This document shows positions 25,725-32,695 of a DNA stretch of 64,000 bases, one piece after another. The notes beneath the pieces were generated by a model. The model did not search any database. It was given only the letters and a program-made list of their open reading frames with translations, and was not told the origin of the DNA. The position numbers and the translations under genes are program-made. How positions within the stretch are numbered: the stretch's first letter is position 1; each line of letters begins with the position of its first letter. This DNA comes from Larkinella knui (GTDB lineage Bacteria > Bacteroidota > Bacteroidia > Cytophagales > Spirosomataceae), in the NCBI RefSeq assembly GCF_003858645.1, contig NZ_RQJP01000003.1, positions 186,001 to 250,000 of the forward strand, given 5' to 3'.

Positions 25725-26423
25725 TCACAAAAAATGAGTAGAATCTAACCAGTGGTATACAGCCCCAGTAGAACAACCAACTTGGTAATATCCATTAGGA
25801 GGCAGAGGAGAAACAGTGTATTGTTGTGGGTTATTATTCAGAGTGTACCAAACTTCAATTGCTTTTGTTGGATGTTTATTAATAATTCGGTCAAAACCAG
25901 CTGTGCATACAATATTTTGTGGTGGATTATTGCGTATTACATCAAGATAATCTTTAGCTGGAATGACAGGAGGTAGTGGAGGAGTGGGAGTTGGTGGAGG
26001 AGTGGGGGGCGGTGTAGGTGTAGGAGCCGGCGGTGTAGGATGAGGTATAGGCAAGGGAACAGGAGGAGGAAGAGGAGGTACTGGCCCTGGACCGGGGTCA
26101 CCAGAGAAGGCACGCCATGAAGAAATGGTATCATTTCGGATACCGACGGCCTCAACCCAAGGATATTGACCTACACTTAAGCGCACGGGCCCCCAATCCT
26201 CCGATTGATAATTAGCTGCACCATAGAACTCGAACGTTCCTCGTTCAATGATGAAAGAGGAAATTTTATCGTTCCAGTCACTGCCTAACGCTAATGCTGC
26301 TTGAGAGAATGTACGCCTTGCGCCCTTAAAATCTCTATCAGTAAATACAGTGATTTTAGGAGCTTCTAAAAGCTCTTCTGAGTTGTTCTGTGAGTCCAGT
26401 AAGGGAGTATCTGTCTTTTTCAT
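25725..26423 (-). CDS. beta-gamma-crystallin domain protein with long proline-rich linker
   Basis: A 232-residue protein. Residues 23-106 form a beta-gamma-crystallin Greek-key domain (ITVFTDRDFKGARRTF start). It has two Ca2+-binding motifs of the N/D-N/D-x-x-S/T-S type: NDKISS at 51-56 and NDTISS at 97-102. Residues 110-157 are almost pure Pro/Thr/Gly/Val. The C-terminal domain of about 75 residues (VCTAGFDRIINKHPTKAIEVWYTL) is unrecognised. There is no classical signal peptide. Bacterial domains of this type bind calcium and are often secreted or surface-related. AT-rich and within the accessory island. Confidence 0.75.
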   Translation of the reverse strand: MKKTDTPLLDSQNNSEELLEAPKITVFTDRDFKGARRTFSQAALALGSDWNDKISSFIIERGTFEFYGAANYQSEDWGPVRLSVGQYPWVEAVGIRNDTISSWRAFSGDPGPGPVPPLPPPVPLPIPHPTPPAPTPTPPPTPPPTPTPPLPPVIPAKDYLDVIRNNPPQNIVCTAGFDRIINKHPTKAIEVWYTLNNNPQQYTVSPLPPNGYYQVGCSTGAVYHWLDSTHFL

Positions 26424-26941
26424 GAACTTGTTAAAAGAATGAGAATGACTAGTGAGGGTGTTTGTATTGTTGCCGGGGAGCCAGACTTTAGAGCTTAAAT
26501 CTCAACTTGCCAGGCGTTTGCTGTCGCCCAGAAGCGGAAATTTGAACCATTTTTTAGACGAGCACCCAACAAGCTATTTATTATACGCAACTCCGCTTAA
26601 TACCAAACTACTCAAAATCAGCAAAATGATATTGATCATATTGAGTAAAAACCCTAGGTTGTCAAGTGAATCTTTTTTCAGTACAATCATAGAAAATATG
26701 CCCAAGCTTTGCAACACCAATGGCTAAAAAAGTTACTGTTAGTCAACACATTGAGCGGATTTGGGATAGTAAAGATTTCTCCAACTATTTCTTTGGTCAC
26801 GATAAGTGTTTATACCGCTTCTACACCAGTGGCCAAGTCAAATGCAACAGGCGAGTGGTTATCGGCACCACCCAGGACTACGTAATCAAACGAAAGTTCT
26901 ACAGCCTTTCCCAGCTACGACGTTACTCCGGCGACACGCAC
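26424..26941. other. 518-bp non-coding region between the crystallin gene and the recombinase remnant
   Basis: No gene I would defend. On the minus strand a TTGTTGGGTGC stretch near 26573 parallels TTGTTGGGCGC near 25572. The sequence is AT-rich with an AAGCGG...CCGCTT pair around 26523-26600. A plus-strand frame from 26720 exists but mostly mirrors the recombinase remnant. Confidence 0.4.
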
Positions 26942-27154
26942 CTACAACCCATCCAGCGGACTTTTGAGTGTGCCGATCTTCTCAGCCGTCACATGCGTAT
27001 TGCGTATCGTGGTCAGAATGCTTTCGTGGCCCAGCAACTTCTGGATGTACCGAATGTTCATACCGGCTTCCAGCAGATGCGTGGCAAACCAATGACGCAA
27101 CGTATGAATACCACCGCGTTTCCGGATGCTGGCAAAACGATACTTTAAGTTTGT
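26942..27154 (-). pseudogene. tyrosine recombinase (integrase) C-terminal remnant
   Basis: The minus-strand frame gives a 70-residue piece with IRKRGGIHTLRHWFATHLLEAG, RYIQKLLGHES and, near the end, KSPLDGL. These are the catalytic box II pattern HxLRH and the GH motif of XerC/D-, IntI- or phage-type recombinases. The expected nucleophile in IYTHV is replaced: the sequence is TTIRNTHV, with Asn where Tyr belongs. The N-terminal two thirds are missing, and a stop (TAG at 27155-27157) lies just upstream. Such C-termini also occur in integrases associated with IS91-like elements. Dead as it stands. Confidence 0.85.
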
Positions 27155-27319
27155 CTATTCTTTATAATGCGTTTGTTTTCAACCATTGCTTACCAGATTC
27201 ATCACATTGATTACAATACGACGAAGAGAAGGCAAATTGGTCACTCCAAATGCCCCAACCACCACCCAACTCTCTCTAAAAATCGGTATGTTTGTCTTCC
27301 TTAAATTCCGTTGGCTGTT

Positions 27320-28321
27320 ATGCTTATTTTGCGCCGAATTGGGCTGGTTTTGCTCGTTTTATTTATCCTGCTGAACATCGTGTCGGCGTTCCAGGCGTCC
27401 CGTTTTACGTATTTCTACAATAACCCAGAGAAAACGCCGGCCCGGAAAGCCGAAGACTATTCGACCGGCGAAAAAATTGAAGCAGCTTTTTTTGGTCTAA
27501 AACTGAAGAAATCCGTCGTCAGCGAGTACCCATCCATCCCCTACGAAACCATCCGGCTCACGAACGAATACAAACAGAAGCTGGAAGGGTGGTACATTCC
27601 TGCCGAAAATGCCAAAGGCACCGTGATTCTCTGCCACGGACACGCATCGAACAAGTCAAAAATTATTTGCGAAACGGAATACTTCCACGCGTTGGGCTAC
27701 AACACGCTATCGTTCGATTTCCGGGCACACGGCAATTCCGAAGGCAATATCTGTACCATCGGCTTTCGGGAAACCAATGATCTGAAAGCCGCTTATGATT
27801 TTGTGGCGAAGGGAAAAGAAAAAAACATTATCCTCTGGGGCGTGTCGATGGGCGCGGCTACGATCCTGAAAGCCATTCCCGAACACGGCTTGAAACCGGC
27901 TCAGGTCATTCTGGAATGTCCGTTTGCTTCGCTCTACGATGCCATTCAGGGCCGCCTGCGTTCCATGCACATTCCGGCGCATCCGATGTCGGAACTGCTC
28001 GCGCTCTGGGGCGGTATGCAGCGTAGCATGTGGGTGTTTGGCTACCGGCCATCTCTATACGCCAAACAGCTCACTATGCCGGTTTTGCTGAGCTGGGGCG
28101 CGAAAGATCCCCGGGTCCTGCGGCACGAAACCGATGCCATTTTTGAAAATCTGGGCACTTCCCGCAAGAAACTGGTCGTTTTTGAGAACTCGGCCCACCA
28201 GTCGTACTGTATCAACGAAAAAGCTAAATGGCAGGAAGCTATTACCGGTTTTTTGCAAGCCAGCCCAAAACCGACCAGTAAACCGGTTGCCGAACTTCAC
28301 GCTCAAACCGTTCATTTTTAG
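27320..28321 (+). CDS. membrane-anchored alpha/beta-hydrolase
   Basis: An N-terminal membrane helix (MLILRRIGLVLLVLFILLNIVSAF) followed by an alpha/beta-hydrolase domain: CHGHASNKS near the oxyanion region, FDFRAHGNS, the nucleophile elbow GVSMGAA, a conserved SWGAKDPRV acid strand and SAHQSYC with the catalytic histidine. It resembles BEM46/YqkD-like hydrolases that act at membranes. ATG 27320 is used rather than the upstream TTG. A small secreted protein gene follows after 22 bp. Confidence 0.87.
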   Translation: MLILRRIGLVLLVLFILLNIVSAFQASRFTYFYNNPEKTPARKAEDYSTGEKIEAAFFGLKLKKSVVSEYPSIPYETIRLTNEYKQKLEGWYIPAENAKGTVILCHGHASNKSKIICETEYFHALGYNTLSFDFRAHGNSEGNICTIGFRETNDLKAAYDFVAKGKEKNIILWGVSMGAATILKAIPEHGLKPAQVILECPFASLYDAIQGRLRSMHIPAHPMSELLALWGGMQRSMWVFGYRPSLYAKQLTMPVLLSWGAKDPRVLRHETDAIFENLGTSRKKLVVFENSAHQSYCINEKAKWQEAITGFLQASPKPTSKPVAELHAQTVHF

Positions 28322-28343
28322 GCACTCTAAACTTCCCTTCCCT

Positions 28344-28718
28344 ATGAAAACAAGCCTGCTTTTCGCCCTTACCTTCGCGGCTTCAACGGTGGTTTTTGCC
28401 GCAAGAAAACCGGATTTTCGGATCAAAACCGTTATTCAGGCCGACTCCACGGATTTAAAGGCGTATGCCGGAACGTATACGTTCGCGCAAAACGACAATT
28501 TCAAGCAAGTGACCATCACCGTTGAAAATGGCGAGTTGTACGGTGCCGTCGATGCGTATCCCAAAAATAAATTGCTGAAACAGGCCACCGCCGATACGTT
28601 CAAATCGACGAGTGAATACGGCTCTGTATTTACATTTATCCGCGATGCGGCAACCAAAGCGGTGACGGGATTTAAACTACAGATCATGGGCAATGAAGTG
28701 ACCGCAAAGAAAGAGTAA
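28344..28718 (+). CDS. small secreted beta-rich protein
   Basis: A 124-residue protein with a signal peptide (MKTSLLFALTFAASTVVFAA). A domain follows that begins DLKAYAGTYTFAQNDNFKQVTITVENGELYG and ends GFKLQIMGNEVTAKKE. This looks like the DUF3471-type beta domain often found at the end of serine hydrolase proteins in Bacteroidota, here free-standing. The start at 28344 is set by the signal peptide. It follows the hydrolase gene by 22 bp and is probably co-transcribed. Confidence 0.72.
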   Translation: MKTSLLFALTFAASTVVFAARKPDFRIKTVIQADSTDLKAYAGTYTFAQNDNFKQVTITVENGELYGAVDAYPKNKLLKQATADTFKSTSEYGSVFTFIRDAATKAVTGFKLQIMGNEVTAKKE

Positions 28719-28781
28719 GGATTAAAACAAACGCGTTATTCAGCCGGTTGATAGAGGATTGTGTTTAAATTCTGCTCAACA

Positions 28782-30110
28782 ATGAAAAAACGGTTTGTTC
28801 TTATTGCACACGTATTGATAAGCATCGGGCTTCTGACAGCCTGTAATCAAAGCAAGAAAACGGAGGGCGAAGACTCCAACGCTGCGACAACGGAAGAAAC
28901 CGCATCGCCGACAGCCGCGGATCTGCCCGCTCCGTCCGAATCGGCCACCCATTATAGCAATATTGTGGGCTGGAAAGACGGGCAGACGCCCAAAGCACCC
29001 GACGGTTTTGTGGTCACTGAATTCGCCCGTGATCTGGAGCATCCGCGCCGAACCTACGTGCTGCCCAATGGCGACGTACTGGTGGTTGAATCCCAAACCG
29101 AAAAGAAAGGCGTTGTGAAGAAGGTCGCTGCTGCGGTCAGTGGTCAGGCCAAAGCCGGAGCCGTCGGCGAAAGTGCCAACCGCATTACGCTCCTGCGGGA
29201 TGCCAACAAAGACGGAAAACCGGAACTCCGGGAGGTCTTTCTGGAGGGCCTCAACCAGCCGTTCGGGGTGGTACTGGTTGGCAATACCTTGTATGTTGCC
29301 AATACGGACGGCGTGCTGAAATTTCCGTACCAATCCGGCCAAACCAAAATAACCGCCAAAGGTACCTCGATCCTGACGCTGCCCGCGGGCGGTTATAACA
29401 ACCACTGGACACGCAACCTGCTTGCCAATGCCGATGGTTCCAAGATCTACATTTCGGTGGGTTCGGGTAGCAACGTGGCAGAACACGGAATACAGAATGA
29501 GGTGCGCCGGGCGAATATTCTCGAAATTAATCCCGACGGCACCGGCGAGCGAATCTTTGCCAGCGGACTCCGCAATCCGGTCGGCATGGATTGGGCACCG
29601 GGCACAAAAACGCTCTGGGCGGCTGTCAATGAGCGCGACGAACTGGGCGACGAACTCGTTCCTGACTACATCACCAGCGTAAAAGAAGGCGCTTTTTACG
29701 GCTGGCCCTACGCCTATTTCGGCCAGCACGAAGACCCCCGCCGAAAAGGTGAACGGCCCGATCTGGTCAAGAAAACCATCGTCCCCGATGTGCCCGTCGG
29801 CTCCCATACGGCTTCGCTGGGACTGGCTTTTTACGATAAAGATGCGTTTCCCGAAAAATACCGCAATGGCGCTTTCGTGGGTCAGCATGGCTCCTGGAAC
29901 CGGTCGGCCTTTTCCGGCTATAAAGTTATTTTTGTTCCTTTTCAAAACGGAAAACCCAGCGGAAAACCGGAAGATTTCCTGACGGGTTTCATTGTCAATG
30001 ATACCGACGTAAGCGGTCGCCCGGTTGGCTTGTCGGTCATGCCCGACGGTTCGCTGCTCGTGTCCGACGATGCAGGAAACCGGGTTTGGCAGGTCAGTGC
30101 AAAACGTTAA
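28782..30110 (+). CDS. PQQ-dependent sugar (sorbosone-type) dehydrogenase lipoprotein
   Basis: A lipoprotein with lipobox LLTAC (Cys21 from ATG 28782) and an acidic, Ala/Ser/Thr-rich spacer. The beta-propeller of the L-sorbosone dehydrogenase class carries LEHPRRTYVLPNGDVLVVE, GGYNNHWTRNL, GLRNPVGMDWAPGTKTLW, FYGWPYAYFGQHEDPR and VGQHGSWNRS. It would oxidise aldoses or related aldehydes in the periplasm if it holds PQQ. It is a second, distantly related member beside the protein at 7076. The first ATG at 28761 is less likely because it precedes the basic n-region. Confidence 0.88.
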   Translation: MKKRFVLIAHVLISIGLLTACNQSKKTEGEDSNAATTEETASPTAADLPAPSESATHYSNIVGWKDGQTPKAPDGFVVTEFARDLEHPRRTYVLPNGDVLVVESQTEKKGVVKKVAAAVSGQAKAGAVGESANRITLLRDANKDGKPELREVFLEGLNQPFGVVLVGNTLYVANTDGVLKFPYQSGQTKITAKGTSILTLPAGGYNNHWTRNLLANADGSKIYISVGSGSNVAEHGIQNEVRRANILEINPDGTGERIFASGLRNPVGMDWAPGTKTLWAAVNERDELGDELVPDYITSVKEGAFYGWPYAYFGQHEDPRRKGERPDLVKKTIVPDVPVGSHTASLGLAFYDKDAFPEKYRNGAFVGQHGSWNRSAFSGYKVIFVPFQNGKPSGKPEDFLTGFIVNDTDVSGRPVGLSVMPDGSLLVSDDAGNRVWQVSAKR

Positions 30111-30113
30111 TTT

Positions 30114-30146
30114 CGTGTTGCCACGATTGGATACCGTGGCAACACG
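30114..30146 (+). terminator. terminator after the sorbosone-type dehydrogenase
   Basis: A 12-bp perfect stem CGTGTTGCCACG / CGTGGCAACACG starting 4 bp after the stop codon, followed by TTTA. Confidence 0.8.
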
Positions 30147-30332
30147 TTTAGGCCCCAGTTCATTATCCTGATTGACAGGAAAGTTGCAACAGACCGCCTG
30201 ATCCGGTAATCGTTCCGGATCTCTGCTCGGTTGCAGCCCTGCTTTTTGTACCATTTTCCGGTATTTTTTCCAGTTGGGACAATACCACTACAAATTGGTA
30301 CAATTACGGGCGTCTTTTGTGGTTGTCCCGGT

Positions 30333-30340
30333 TACCTTTG
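30333..30340 (+). promoter_or_regulatory. TAnnTTTG -7 box upstream of the SDR gene
   Basis: TACCTTTG matches the Bacteroidota -7 consensus exactly and lies 49 bp before the SDR start codon. No equally clear -33 element was seen. Confidence 0.5.
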
Positions 30341-30389
30341 TCGCATCACACGATAATCCGTACCGGACAAACCACTCGACTTGTACAGC

Positions 30390-31139
30390 ATGAGCTTCCA
30401 GAACAAAGTAACCATCATTACCGGTGCTACAACCGGTATCGGAAAAGCGACCCGCGAATTACTGACCGGGCAGGGTGCCATCGTTTACAACCTCGATGTT
30501 CAAAAACCGGGCGACGATGATCGGGCGGGGGAGTTTATTTACTGCGATGTCCGCAAAAAGTCGGACATCGTTCAGGCCTACCAAACCGTTATGAACCGGG
30601 AAGGCAAAATTGACATGCTGTTTGCCAATGCAGGCATCCACCTGTTTGCCTCGATGGAGCAAACTTCCGATGAACAACTCGAAGACCTGATTGCCATCAA
30701 CATTAAAGGCACCTTTTTTACGGTTCGGGAAGTGCTGCCTTACATGAAAGCGCAACGTAAAGGCAGCATCGTATTAATGGGATCCGATCAGACTTTTGTC
30801 GGGAAAGGCAGCAGTTCGGTGTATGGAATGACCAAAGGCGCAACCGGCCAGCTGACCAAAAGCACCGCCATCGACTACGCCCCGTATAACATTCGGGTCA
30901 ACTGCGTCTGCCCCGGAACCATCGACACGCCCTTGCTTCATAAAGCCGTCACGCATTTTGCGTCTGTCAATGCCGTCGAAGAAGCGGGTGTTTATGAGTC
31001 CCTGGACACGATTCAACCGTTGGGGCGGATTGGAAAACCGGAAGAAATTGCCCGTGTAGTTGCCTTTTTGCTGTCGGACGAAAACTCCTTCATGACGGGT
31101 AGCCTGGTGAGTTCGGATGGCGGGTATGTTTGTCAATAG
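30390..31139 (+). CDS. short-chain dehydrogenase/reductase
   Basis: A 249-residue classical SDR. The NAD(P)-binding motif TGATTGIG is at 11-18, the FANAGIH motif is at the expected spacing, and the catalytic serine lies in VLMGSDQ followed by YGMTK (Tyr-x3-Lys). The C-terminal GSLVSSDGGYVCQ is the usual family ending. It acts in the cytoplasm on an unknown alcohol/ketone. ATG 30390 is chosen; an in-frame TTG lies 9 bp upstream. The Tat-type aldo-keto reductase gene follows after 22 bp. Confidence 0.92.
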   Translation: MSFQNKVTIITGATTGIGKATRELLTGQGAIVYNLDVQKPGDDDRAGEFIYCDVRKKSDIVQAYQTVMNREGKIDMLFANAGIHLFASMEQTSDEQLEDLIAINIKGTFFTVREVLPYMKAQRKGSIVLMGSDQTFVGKGSSSVYGMTKGATGQLTKSTAIDYAPYNIRVNCVCPGTIDTPLLHKAVTHFASVNAVEEAGVYESLDTIQPLGRIGKPEEIARVVAFLLSDENSFMTGSLVSSDGGYVCQ

Positions 31140-31161
31140 CCTCGAGATTTTCAGATACGGT

Positions 31162-32115
31162 ATGAAATCGACAAATTCTGTTTACCGCAACGAACCCGTT
31201 TCCAGAAAGGAAATGCTTCGCATTCTGGCAGTTACCGGTGCGACGCTGGCAACCGGCGGGTTGTCGGCTTTTTCATCTCCTGTTCAAACCACCATGCTCA
31301 ACCGTCTTATTCCTTCCACTAAAGAAAAGCTTCCGGTTGTCGGAATCGGAACCTGGCAGACGTTCGATGTGTCCGGAACAGCGGCCCATTCCGAACTCCT
31401 CCAAACGCTCAAAGCGGTTCATACTGCCGGGGGCAAACTGATCGATTCGTCGCCCATGTACGGGCGTTCGGAGGAGGTGGTGGGCACGCTAACGGCGGAA
31501 TCCGGTCTGCAAAACCAGTTTTTTTACGCCACCAAAGTCTGGACGCGGGGGCGCGAAGCCGGTATTCAGCAAATGGAAGATTCCATGCGGAAAATGAAAC
31601 GGTCGTCGATCGATCTGATGCAGATTCATAATCTGGTGGATTGGAAAACGCACCTCGAAACGCTGAAAGCCTGGAAAGCGGCCGGTAAAATCCGCTACAT
31701 CGGCATCACGCATTACACCGATTCCATGCACGATGAGCTTGTTGAGATTATCTCGAAAGTCCCGCTCGATTTTGTTCAGTTCAACTACTCGATTCTGGCC
31801 CGGAACGCCGAGAAAAAGCTGCTGCCAGCCGCTCAGGACCGGGGTGTCGCCACGATCATCAACCAGCCGTTTGCCGAAGGGCGATTGTTTTCGCTCGTAA
31901 AAGGCAAAGCAGTACCGGCCTGGGCCAACGAAAATGACATGACCAGCTGGGCGCAGTTTTTCCTGAAATTTATCCTCTCCCACCCCGCCGTCACCTGCGT
32001 CATTCCCGGTACCAGTGATCCCCGCCATGCTGCCGACAACATGCTGGCCGGTCATGGTCGCCTGCCGGATGCGGCTTTGCGCGAGAAAATGGCCGGATTG
32101 ATCCGGACTCTGTAA
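31162..32115 (+). CDS. secreted aldo/keto reductase-like protein
   Basis: A TIM-barrel aldo-keto reductase with an N-terminal export-like segment (SRKEMLRILAVTGATLATGG), so it may be exported. The catalytic set is visible: Asp and Tyr in LIDSSPMYGRSEE, Lys in FYATKVW and His in LMQIHNL. NADPH-binding residues appear in the C-terminal SDPRHAADNM stretch. The start at 31162 is the first that places the hydrophobic segment properly; the frame from 31117 overlaps the SDR gene. Substrate unknown. Confidence 0.85.
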   Translation: MKSTNSVYRNEPVSRKEMLRILAVTGATLATGGLSAFSSPVQTTMLNRLIPSTKEKLPVVGIGTWQTFDVSGTAAHSELLQTLKAVHTAGGKLIDSSPMYGRSEEVVGTLTAESGLQNQFFYATKVWTRGREAGIQQMEDSMRKMKRSSIDLMQIHNLVDWKTHLETLKAWKAAGKIRYIGITHYTDSMHDELVEIISKVPLDFVQFNYSILARNAEKKLLPAAQDRGVATIINQPFAEGRLFSLVKGKAVPAWANENDMTSWAQFFLKFILSHPAVTCVIPGTSDPRHAADNMLAGHGRLPDAALREKMAGLIRTL

Positions 32116-32121
32116 CGTACC

Positions 32122-32139
32122 CACGGACTTTAGTCCGTG
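32122..32139 (+). terminator. short hairpin after the aldo/keto reductase gene
   Basis: An 8-bp stem CACGGACT / AGTCCGTG with a 2-nt loop, 6 bp past the stop. The same ACTTT-GTCC words recur just downstream (AGTCCGGGGTCCG). Confidence 0.5.
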
Positions 32140-32349
32140 AGATTCTTAAATTTCCGGAATATCACCCTTGATCAGGACTTCGCGGACAAAAGTCCGGGGT
32201 CCGTTGTCCGAGCATGGACAAAATCTGTACGATTCCGGACAAGCAAACTTTCTAAAAACCGCCCGTTTCATCTCCAAAAGCCATTTTTTCTTTCTGGCAC
32301 TCTATTTGTTTTGCAAAATTACAACTAATCGTACGACTGGCGTAAGACC

Positions 32350-32685
32350 ATGCGAAGATCCTTTCTGGGAGAATTTGAAGAAATCGTTCTGCTGGTGGTG
32401 GCCGCTTGCCCGGAGGAGGCTTATGGAGTTACCATCTGGGAGGACGTTCAGCAGCAAACCGGGCGATCCATCACCATGAGTGCCGTTCATGCTACCTTGT
32501 ACCGGCTGGAGGAAAAAGGCTTTCTTTCATCGCTCCTGGGTGGCGCAACCGCCGAACGGGGTGGACGGCGCAAGCGGTATTTTGCGCTGACGGATGCCGG
32601 TGTGCGGGCGTTGCAGGATATTCAGGAGGTCCGTAGCCGGTTGTGGCAGGCCATTCCTCCGGGAAAGTTTCAACTGATACGTTAA
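32350..32685 (+). CDS. PadR-family transcriptional regulator
   Basis: A 111-residue winged-helix protein: EEAYGVTIWEDVQQQTGRSI, then the recognition helix MSAVHATLYRLEEKGFL, then the wing RRKRYFALTDAGVRAL. Members repress membrane transporter genes in response to small molecules. It lies 10 bp before an FtsX-type permease gene whose N-terminus carries the domain that accompanies PadR regulators in Bacteroidota, so autoregulation of this two-gene unit is expected. Confidence 0.93.
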   Translation: MRRSFLGEFEEIVLLVVAACPEEAYGVTIWEDVQQQTGRSITMSAVHATLYRLEEKGFLSSLLGGATAERGGRRKRYFALTDAGVRALQDIQEVRSRLWQAIPPGKFQLIR

Positions 32686-32695
32686 GAATGACTGC

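Noticed and set aside
25740-26050. GGAGG/TGGTGG-like tandem pattern as a possible minisatellite or CRISPR
   Set aside because: It is the reverse complement of the proline-rich linker coding sequence in the crystallin gene; units vary and there are no spacers.
26720-27148. Plus-strand ORF of 142 codons
   Set aside because: Its 3' half is the exact opposite strand of the recombinase remnant, which has clear HTLRH and LLGHES motifs; the rest has no recognisable feature.
28776-30254. Long 492-codon minus-strand ORF
   Set aside because: It lies fully opposite the sorbosone-type dehydrogenase, whose lipobox and propeller motifs are unmistakable; a shadow frame produced by GC-rich codon bias.
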